A stretch of DNA of 64,000 bases from Dracaena cambodiana (lineage: Eukaryota > Streptophyta > Magnoliopsida > Asparagales > Asparagaceae), in NCBI GenBank assembly GCA_036321105.1, contig JAYEPQ010000007.1, positions 16,070,073-16,134,072 of the forward strand, given 5' to 3'. Numbering within the stretch: the first letter of the stretch is position 1; every line of letters begins with the position of its first letter. The notes under the pieces were generated by a model, which was given only the letters and a program-made list of their open reading frames with translations, did not search any database and was not told the origin of the DNA. The position numbers and the translations under genes were made by a program. Below, piece by piece: positions 56,622-64,000 of the stretch.

Positions 56622-57364
56622 TACTTTTGAATTATAGCAATAAAAGAAAATTACAGAAGAAAATTTGAGATTATAAGAATTGGGAATAATTGATTTTAAA
56701 TTTTTCCATTTTAATTTCTGTGGGTTCTGCCAGTGGTGGAGCCTAACTTCTACACTCCGTTGATGATCCAAACGTTGCATCAATTGATTACACCGGTGCC
56801 AAACTCTGGCCAGAGGAGAAGGGGAGGGAACTTGGCTCTTGGGATTTCCCATCTCCCTGCTTTTTTCATTTGGGACTCTCCTCTCTGAGAATTTTTCCAC
56901 TTTGAAAACTCTGTCTTTCTGGAAATTCTCCCCTTTTTTCCTTAAAACTCTGCCCCCTCTCTTTTTTTTTTATAGATCAAGGGGTAACTGTTAGGATAAC
57001 ATCATCGATGGTCAAATCCACATAACAGAAACAACAAGATAGAGGGTAACCATTTGGATAAGGTTGGTGGTGTAACCCTGCAATTGAAACCCATGGGTGG
57101 CACCCCGCGGGTTGCATCCCGCGGGTGCAACCCGTGGGTGGCTCTCGCGGGTTGCTCCCATGGGAGGCACCTGCGGGTGCAACCCGCGGGATGCTCCCAT
57201 GCCTGCGGGAGGCACCCGTGGGTGCACCCCCCTGTTGCTCTCTTTTTTATATATATCTACATAACCCCCTCCAAATTTTTTAAAATTTCGTGTTGATTTG
57301 TAACAAATTTCGAAACACTTTGCACTCTTTTGATTTTTGGTTTTGAAGTTTTCATTGTGTTGCA
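56622..57364 (-). mobile_element. R7 5' LTR (about 743 bp)
   Basis: On the minus strand from TGCAACACAATG (57364) through an AT-rich part, a GC-rich repeat (57235-57085, word 'gcgggttgca' and its complement), a TATA box (56974-56966) and a pyrimidine-poor leader to the PBS. The 5' end is tentative. Confidence 0.55.
56966..56974 (-). promoter_or_regulatory. TATA-like box of R7 LTR
   Basis: CTATAAAAA on the minus strand, about 110 bp downstream of the GC-rich repeat. Confidence 0.45.
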
Positions 57365-57589
57365 TGATTTTTTATAATGTACTGTGAATCATTTTCTAAA
57401 ATCACTATCTTCCAACTGTTTTATTGTTGGAGGTATACTGTTGAACTTTTTCGATGTATCAGAGATTGCTTCTAGTGAATTTTTTTGATGTTGGCTATTG
57501 TATTTGTGTGGCCTAGCCAGATTTTTGCTTGTAGCTTTGCTTCAGAAATTTATTGTCTGTATACAAAAATATTTTTAATGTCTTGTTCA
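57365..57589. other. Unassigned AT-rich spacer
   Basis: About 225 bp between the tentative R7 LTR start and the first R8 array. No coding sequence or repeat seen. Confidence 0.4.
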
Positions 57590-57960
57590 GAGGCTAAGAG
57601 CATGACAGACAACCTGTGAAAAATTTGATAGACAGAGATAATTGTTAACATGCCTTATAGAAAATGAGCAGAGGTATGATGTTAACATGCTCTATAAATG
57701 ATAAGCAAAGGTATGATATTAACGTGCTTATTAGATGACAAGTAAAGGTATGATGTTAACGTGCTCATTAAATGACAAGCAGATGTCTGATTTTAACGCG
57801 CTCATTAGATGATAAACAGAGTTATGATGTTAACATGATCATTAGATGACAAGCAGAGGTATGATGTTAACATACTCTTTAGAGGACAAGCAGAGGTATA
57901 ATGTTAACGTACACATTAGATGACAAGCAGCGGTATGATATTAACGTGCTCATTAGAATC
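57590..57960 (-). repeat. 37-bp minisatellite
   Basis: About nine copies of a 37-bp unit with core 'gacaagcagaggtatgatg' followed by 'ttaacgtgctcattag'. Contains the GTTAACGTG word also present in the next array. Confidence 0.75.
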
Positions 57961-58393
57961 CTAATCGTTTAGTGACATCTAGTATTATGGATTAGGAAAA
58001 GACAGAGTTATCATTAAACATGTCTTATGGTTCATTCTATTCAGAGATTCAGGACTTGATAGTAATGAGCCAATTAAACAGAGATAAGATTTAACTTGAT
58101 TAATCTACCCATTCACTAACATCTAGTATAATGGGATTTGAGTGAGGATGGAGGTATCATTAAACATGTCTCAAAACTTGACCTATTTAGAGGATCTGGT
58201 CATGATAGGATTGAGCTGACTAAACAGAGGTGACAGTTAACGTATATAGTCTTGAAATTTGACTATCAGAGATAACTGTTAACTTGATAGGGAGATAATT
58301 TTCGTTAGAGGTATTTTTTCACTTGACGATATCAAAAACAAGTTCATTAGAGGTTGTAATGTTGGACTTGATGAAGTGTGAGTTTTATTTTCT
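57961..58393. other. 3'UTR spacer between arrays
   Basis: Diverged copies of 'cagaggtatcattaaacatg'-type words appear, suggesting a decayed extension of the arrays. No gene. Confidence 0.45.
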
Positions 58394-59075
58394 GTCAGAG
58401 GTGAAAATTTAACATGACAGGAGATCTGATCGGTTTTGATCTTATAAAGAAAATTGATTTGAATTTGAATTCTGATGTCAGAGCAATGATTTTAGCTTGA
58501 CAAATATTCTGGAGTGTCACTTGCTCTGTTGGAGAAAAATGACGAGAAAAGTCTTACTATCAGAGGTGAAATCTTAACGTGATAAGAGATTTGATTGAAC
58601 TTGATATCATGAAGAAAAATGATTCGATTTTGTACTCTTGTGTCAGAGCTATAATTTTAACGTGACAAATATTTTTGAGAGTCACTAGTTCTGCTGGAGA
58701 AAAGTGACGAAAAAAGTCTTGTTGTCAGAGGTAAAATTTTAACGTGACAGGAGATTTAATTGGATTTAATCTCATACAGAAAATTGATTCAATTTTTTAT
58801 TCTGATATCAGAAGTATGATTTTAATGTGACAAATATTTTGGAGAGTCACTTGTTCTGCTAGAGAAAAGTGACGAGAAAAGTCTTATTGTCAGAAGTGAA
58901 ATCTTAACGTAATAGGGAATTTGATTGATCTCATAGCGAAAATTGATTTGATTTTGTATTCTGATATTAGAGGTATGATTTTAACGTGACAAATTTCTTG
59001 AGGGTTACTGAATCTGGTGGGAGAAAAGTGACAGAAAATGTCTTGTTGTCAGAGGTGAAATCTAACATGATAGGA
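58394..59075 (-). repeat. 165-bp tandem repeat
   Basis: Landmark GTCAGAGGTGAAA and variants at 58394, 58559, 58724, 58889 and 59049 (spacing 165, 165, 165, 160). Each unit contains two copies of a cagagg ... ttaacgtgac word, so it may derive from an 80-bp dimer. Confidence 0.8.
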
Positions 59076-59479
59076 GATTTGATCTCATTAGAATTTTTAG
59101 CAAACTCCGAGCTATCAACGGGTTTGATTAGCCTTTACTAACTACCTTTTGAGTTGGGCTAACCATGCTATTTCCATCAGCATGGTAAGTTATTGAGAAT
59201 TTCGTTTGGGTTTTTATGCCAACTATTCCTCTTCCCTTTGCTTTAGTAGCTTTGGACAATGATGTATCCTTATGATCGAATAAGGATATGTTATGACAGA
59301 TTTGTCATGGATTTTTTAGCAAATCTTCAGGTATTAACGGGTTTGATTTGCCTTTACCAACTACCATTTGAGTTAGACTAGCCATGCTATTCCTTTCAGC
59401 ATGGTAAATTATCAAGGATTTTATTTGGGCTTAAATGCAAAACTTTTCCTCTTTCCTTTACTTTAGCAACTTTGGACAG

Positions 59480-60510
59480 TTCATGCTTTTAATTCCTAAC
59501 ATGATGGGTTGGTGAAAAACTGGTTCTCTTCCCTTTACCTTGATGGTGTTGAGCAATTCGTGCTTTTACCCCCAACATGATGAGTTGATGAGAAATTTAT
59601 TCTCTTTCCGTTGCCTTGACGGCATTGAACAGTTCATAATTTTACCCTAGCATGATGGATTGATGAGAAACTGGTTCACTTTCCATTACCTTGACGGTGT
59701 TGGACAATTCATTCTTTTACCCCCAGCACGATAGCATTAGCGAGAAATTTATTCTCTTTCTGTTGTCTTGACGGTGTTGGACAGTTCATGTTTTTACCCC
59801 CAATATGATGGGTTGGCGAGAAATTGGTTCTCTTCCCGTTGCCTTGACGGCATTGGACAATTTATTCTTTTACCCCCAGCACGATATGGTTAGCGAGAAA
59901 TTTATTCTCTTTCCGTTGCCTTGACGGTGTTGTGTAGTTCATACTTTTACCCCAATATGATAGGGGTGACGAGAAACTGTTTCTCTTCTCTTTACCTTGA
60001 CGGTATTGGCCAATTCATGCTTTTATCTTCAGTACGATAAGGTTAGCGAGAAATTTATTCTCTTCCCGTTGCCTTGACGGTGTTGGGCAATTCATACTTT
60101 TACCCTCAGCACAATAGGATTAGTGAGAAATTTATTCTCTTCTCATTGCCTTGACGGAGGTTGGCAGTTCATACTTTTACCTCCAACACGATAGGGTTAG
60201 TGAGAAATTTATTCTCTTCCCGTTGCCTTGACGGTGTTTGGCAGTTCATACTTTTACCCCAGCTCGATAGAGTTAGCGAGAAATTTATTCTCTTCATATT
60301 GCCTTGATGGCATTGGGTAGTTCATGCTTCTACTCCCAACATGATAGGGTTAGCGAGAAAATTATCCTCTTTCCGTTGCTTTGACGGTGTTGAGCAGTTC
60401 ATGTTTTTACCTAACATGATGGATTAGCGAGAAACTAGTTCTCTTTCCATTATCTTAACGGTGTTGGGCAATTCATGCTTTTATCCTCAGCATGATGGGT
60501 TAGCGAGAAC
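59480..60510 (-). repeat. 77-bp tandem repeat
   Basis: About 13 units. The landmark CCTTGACGG recurs at 59538, 59614, 59689, 59766, 59842, 59919, 59995, 60072, 60149, 60226, 60302, 60379 and 60453, a spacing of 74-77 bp. One unit also occurs at 172-250 in R1. Confidence 0.9.
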
Positions 60511-60659
60511 TTCATTTGGGCTTACATGCCGAACGTTTCCTCTATCGTTAGTTATAAAGACGTAGGATTCGTTTTCATTTTGAACTCCTAGTTGGGGTGC
60601 GAAGTGACACCTTAGTGGCGAGCCAGTATTTCTTTATTTGCTAGTTAAAAAAGAGGTCG

Positions 60660-61490
60660 GATGATTTTATTCCCTTAAAAATAATATTTCTTTAGGAATT
60701 TTCTATTGCTTGGCATCATCGTTGGCTAGTAGAAGGCCATTCTTTTTTATCTAGTCTCCTAATTTGGGTCCCGGCTGGTGAGCACTGCAGACTCCATCAT
60801 GCACTAATTTGAGCACTTCATGTGTTTCTTGTCTTCGAAATACATCTAGATTTGATTGTACCAAGAGAACTCATCCATGAAACACATCCTTTCGAATCTG
60901 CAGGTATTATCGATCATGACATCTATTATTGAAAGCAAAAATTTATCTTTGGGGCAAGCCGCATTTAGATCTCGAATATTAAATTCAGATCTTCCCATTC
61001 TTCTTAGGAATATGAACAGTATTTGCTACCTATTTATGGTACTCTTTTTTTATTGAAGCTTAATTATATAAGTTTCTTAACTTCATCCTTGATCGACTCC
61101 ATTAGCTCTAGATGGAGTCTTCTTTGATGCTACTTTATCGGGTTTTATCTGGCTTAATATTTAGTCGATGCAAAGCAACTTAATGATCTTGTGGGCTTGG
61201 GGTTGGTTTCATTACCCATGTTCACTTGAATCACCTTTCTTCGATAGGCAGTTCGCGCTGTTCAAAGCGCATGCTCCATTTGGCATCAAGATGTTTGACT
61301 AACGTTTCATCTTGAGAAAGAGTCAGCTCATCATTTTTATTTGGAGTCAGGCTGATGCTGATAGGTATCATACTCGTAGACAGCCTATTGAATAGTACCC
61401 CCAGATTGATGTTTGAGTCCCCATCAGAGTTTTCTGTATTTTGGCAGATCTCATCCTTTATAACCAGAATATCAAGTATCATAACATATC
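60660..61490 (-). pseudogene. pol: R8 RT and integrase remnant
   Basis: 61482-61231 encodes KHLDAKWSMRFEQRELPIEER, the segment before RT. 61150-60850 has decayed RT ending in an FERMCFMDEFSWYNQI-like stretch. It passes at about 60855 straight into integrase zinc-binding sequence (ETHEVLKLVHDGVCSAHQPGPKLG-like), so RT palm, both RNase H domains and most of integrase are deleted. Confidence 0.65.
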
Positions 61491-61991
61491 ACAACCCCGT
61501 ACCGGTTTTGTGACAGTAATCTAATTCTTTTCCTATGGACATGAAGGAGCGAAGCATATTTTGACACTCTTTGCCACGTGCAGTGCTCCCTAGATGAGGG
61601 GGCGTGCGTGCACAATGCTTTGCAAGCGCGCTCCATGGGCACGCATAGCGCCCTTGCGGGTGCTAGTGCAAATGCGTATACAGCGCTCCACGGGCGCGGG
61701 CATTGTCGAGCACCCAAACTTAAGCTTGGCATTTAGATGAAGTCATGCCTCATTTTTTTCTATTATTCGAAATGATTTTGATTCGTAATGATAAAACTTA
61801 TGGGCTTCCTGATCTTCATCTTCAGTATCATTGGATAGAATTGCATATGGGCAAACTCTTCCAAAAAGAATAGCTTTTTTATCAACCCAATGAGCAGGGA
61901 TTTTGATGTATTGGTTAATATTATCAAGTAGTGGTAGATAATTGTGACCAATATCAATAAGTCCGCATGATGTTCTTATGATATAGGACAT
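61491..61991 (-). pseudogene. R8 spacer between protease and RT, with GC-rich insertion
   Basis: 61991-61743 matches the R5 segment ending in the PPRQVSQKPIIFGK region (here HWVDKKAILFGRV). Homology continues to about 61712 and resumes near 61570 (an ITVTKPVRG stretch equivalent to R5 YYQKTRRG). Between them lies about 135 bp of GC-rich sequence with 'gcgctccatgggc' and 'gcgctccacgggc' repeats, absent from every relative here. Confidence 0.6.
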
Positions 61992-62480
61992 GAATGGCCA
62001 TCGATTTGATAGCTATTTGGTAAGTCTTTATCTTTCTTGAGCTAATTAAGCCTGAGCTTCGAGTGATTTAAGTCTCAAACTATTTGACCCTCAATTTGAT
62101 GAGTTGGAGGCGACAGGAGAGAATTATGACCCCACTTAGGCAACCGAAGCATCAAGAGTTCCATCGTGGATTCATTCATATTTCCACGATATTTTTTAAA
62201 AAAAATAATGTGAGCAAAATTCCTTTGATGTAGATATGATGGTTGTAAGCCTCACATGAAACTTTAGGTTTTCAATGGGCTCAAATTTAATATCATCGTC
62301 ACATAAATTCGATTTAGAGAGAGTTTCAAAGAGAAAGCCTCTTTCATGTGTCTTATGGACTACATGACCTTGAATATAAGGCTTGTGCTTTTACCCTTGG
62401 TTGCAACATGGATGCAACCCCAAAGATGAGCCCATGTGATGATTTGAATAAATGAATACCAACTTCAGTCTCCTATGGAA
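61992..62480. other. Unassigned stretch
   Basis: Probably continues R8 toward gag on the minus strand, but I cannot confirm any domain. Confidence 0.3.
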
Positions 62481-62481
62481 T

Positions 62482-62636
62482 GAGACATATGAGTGTCATG
62501 ACAAATCTCGAATGCCATCTGAGACATGCGAGTGTCATGACCAACCTCGCACGGGAGCTGAGACATGCGATCTCATGCCAAGCCTCGTTCAGGAGCTGAG
62601 ACATGCGAGTGTTATTTTGAACTCTGTACTGAGCTG
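62482..62636. repeat. 39-bp tandem repeat (4 units)
   Basis: Units from 62482, 62521, 62560 and 62598, with core 'gagacatgcgagtgtcatg' and a 'cctcgcac' word. Resembles the U3 GC-word repeats of the LTRs. Confidence 0.75.
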
Positions 62637-63700
62637 AGCTTTGTGTGAAACTTCAAATTGTTTAAGTTGCACATCTTTAGATGGCAAGAGAGATCTCTTG
62701 CCATGATTGATGTTTATCTCAGAATAAAGCTCCATCGGCTTGGTTGATTGCCATGCTGCATGTTTCACAATGATATGGGGAAATGGAGAAGCCTTGAGAA
62801 CTTCATAGATCTCATTCATCACCCCTAGTTGAATCAATTCTTAATGCAAAGTAAAAAATCAACTTTTTTTTGGTGATTTGTTGAGTCGGTATTATGCTGA
62901 AGTGTCTTCAGAGACTGAAAGGAGAGTTGTCCATTTTTATTTTTGAACCATCCAGATATTATTGTAGTTCGTCATTTGGCTATTGCTTGGATAATGGTAA
63001 CCTCATATGGCGGAACCAAATCCCGTATTGCTTTAAAGGATTTTTTTTACTTCCTTTATACATGGGAGCTTTTTTAAGATTGCATTTTGAAGAAGAGTCT
63101 GACCAAGACTGTAATTTTGATATGCATGTTTGTTTCGTAACAAATATGAGTAATCTTTAAATATAGACAGACCTTACCCCTTGGGTGGGTCGTGCAAAAT
63201 TCCTTGTATTGCAAGACATAAGAATCATGTAATGAGGTTGAGCCTTACGCCTGCTTTGATTCATAGGGACTTAACTCCTCATCTGATTTGATCAAGATTG
63301 GGCTAAGCCTTATTCATGATCAGATTTACACCAAGCTGAGCCTCACATCTGATTGTTTGAGCTTCATAACCAATATGGGCTTCACAATTTATAAGTGTTC
63401 TTTGACAATCTCGAGTCTGTTGTTGGGTTTAGCTTAAGTTTGAGCTTGACCCAATTTCTGTTGCACGAACAGTGAAGGTATCATCATGCATCATGAGATT
63501 TGAATTCTTACCTGAGAAAATTTGATTGGATTTATCTTCAATTGGTGTGTATTCTGAATACATTTTCTGATATCGAAGATGACAGTTTCATGATAAAACA
63601 TCTTTCTCTTCTTCGAATACATTTGAATTTGTGTATAATATTTAAATTTGATGTTTTGACCATTTTTTTAATCCTCTTGATCTTTGGATAAATATTATCA
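62637..63700. other. Unassigned, LTR-like words, no gene
   Basis: 62894-63160 is open for 88 codons but has no recognisable motif. 63230-63460 repeats 'gcctcacatctgat'-type words like those at 1-150. I see no confident feature. Confidence 0.3.
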
Positions 63701-63759
63701 ATCCAACATAGTTAAATATACCCATTCGAGAAGTTAAATAAGTGGGCCCCATCGCACAC

Positions 63760-63960
63760 ATTACTGCGCGCGCGATGTTACGTGGAAACTTTTTTATCGT
63801 CGATCGGTTGCTGCGTTTTTTATTTTTTTCACAGCCATGCTTGCGAGCTGGTGACCCGCGGGTGCAACCCCGTGGAAGCAACCCGCAGGTGCAACCGCAC
63901 GAGTACCCTTTTTTTTGGGGGGCACCTGAGTGCGGGTGGGCCCCACGAATTAATAATTTT
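63760..63960. repeat. GC-rich repeat related to the R7 LTR
   Basis: 'gacccgcgggtgcaacccc' and 'caacccgcaggtgcaac' words match the GC-rich tract of the R7 LTR (57085-57235), so another LTR of that family probably begins at this window edge. Confidence 0.5.
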
Positions 63961-64000
63961 TTTAATTTTTTATTTTTGACAAACGATGATGTCTTATCTT

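Larger units (their letters stand above)
49519..57364 (-). mobile_element. R7: Ty3/gypsy Tat-lineage element, second copy of R2
   Basis: Minus strand: LTR (57364-56622), PBS, a short gag remnant, protease, RT, two RNase H domains, integrase, then the 137-bp-repeat 3'UTR down to 49519. The 3' LTR is missing. It extends R2 upstream because R3 cuts R2 at the RT. Confidence 0.8.
57365..61991 (-). mobile_element. R8: degenerate Tat-lineage element with expanded 3'UTR
   Basis: Minus strand: pol remnants (61991-60660), then 3.1 kb of 3'UTR with three different tandem arrays. R7 lies immediately beyond. 59150-59240 matches R2 10015-10130, tying the two 3'UTRs together. No LTR is recognised between R8 and R7. 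Confidence 0.65.

Noticed and set aside
57012..57365. 117-codon minus-strand frame with Gly/Pro/Arg-rich repeats
   Set aside because: Encoded by the GC-rich LTR repeat upstream of the TATA box; no homology to protein and inside U3.
61472..61732. 86-codon minus-strand frame as a novel gene
   Set aside because: Its ends align with the Tat pol spacer and its middle is the GC-rich insertion, so it is a chimera of pol and insert.

Overview
This window reads as repeat-dense intergenic DNA from a seed plant. It is built almost entirely of nested, rearranged LTR retrotransposons plus TA microsatellites. The evidence is recurrent Ty3/gypsy gag-pol coding of the plant Tat lineage (reverse transcriptase followed by two RNase H domains), a Ty1/copia copy with the TGGTATCAGAG primer-binding site, and LTR promoters with plant-type TATA boxes. 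I found no convincing intact host gene, tRNA, rRNA or CRISPR array. Species cannot be told from the sequence. My element names: R1-R8 (gypsy/Tat) and C1 (copia).

Layout. 1-4120: R1 (-), 3'UTR remnant, gag and a ~1.09 kb LTR. 4121-6652: AT-rich block with a 322-bp tandem dimer carrying an exon-like reading frame, and a (TA)n array. 6653-8938: block absent from the second copy, with a (-) LTR and a broken coiled-coil gene. 8939-13139: R2 (-), 3'UTR minisatellite and pol. 13140 to about 22255: R3 (+), the most complete element, with 5' LTR, PBS, gag, protease, RT, RNase H, second RNase H, integrase and a 51-bp minisatellite, but no 3' LTR. 22690-23278: LTR fragment (-). 23282-23402: (CA)n(TA)n. 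23404-28156: copia C1 (-). 27990-29284: five (TA)n arrays, two of which flank a 214-bp MITE-like inverted repeat. 29476-38195: R4 (+). 38222-45282: R5 (-), same family as R4 and convergent with it, so the pair forms a large inverted repeat. 45283-49514: second copy of 2731-6652. 49519-57364: R7 (-), second copy of R2 extending through gag to its 5' LTR. 57365-61991: R8 (-), three expanded minisatellite arrays and pol remnants. 62000-64000: low-information sequence with a 39-bp repeat and LTR-like tracts.

Two large structures dominate. The first is a direct duplication, 2731-13143 against 45283-53772, interrupted by presence/absence blocks. The second is the R4/R5 inverted repeat, with about 6.8 and 7.1 kb arms and a 2.0 kb spacer. 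All elements look dead: each has premature stops, frameshifts, missing ends or mutated catalytic residues.

The most interesting shared property is that the gag reading frame starts inside the U5 end of the LTR and is translated through the primer-binding site. Homologous peptides are seen in R3, R4, R5 and R6. Gag also carries a long N-terminal extension with in-frame tandem repeats whose GC-rich word recurs in the LTR upstream of the TATA box. I did not find a new host defence or metabolic system here.
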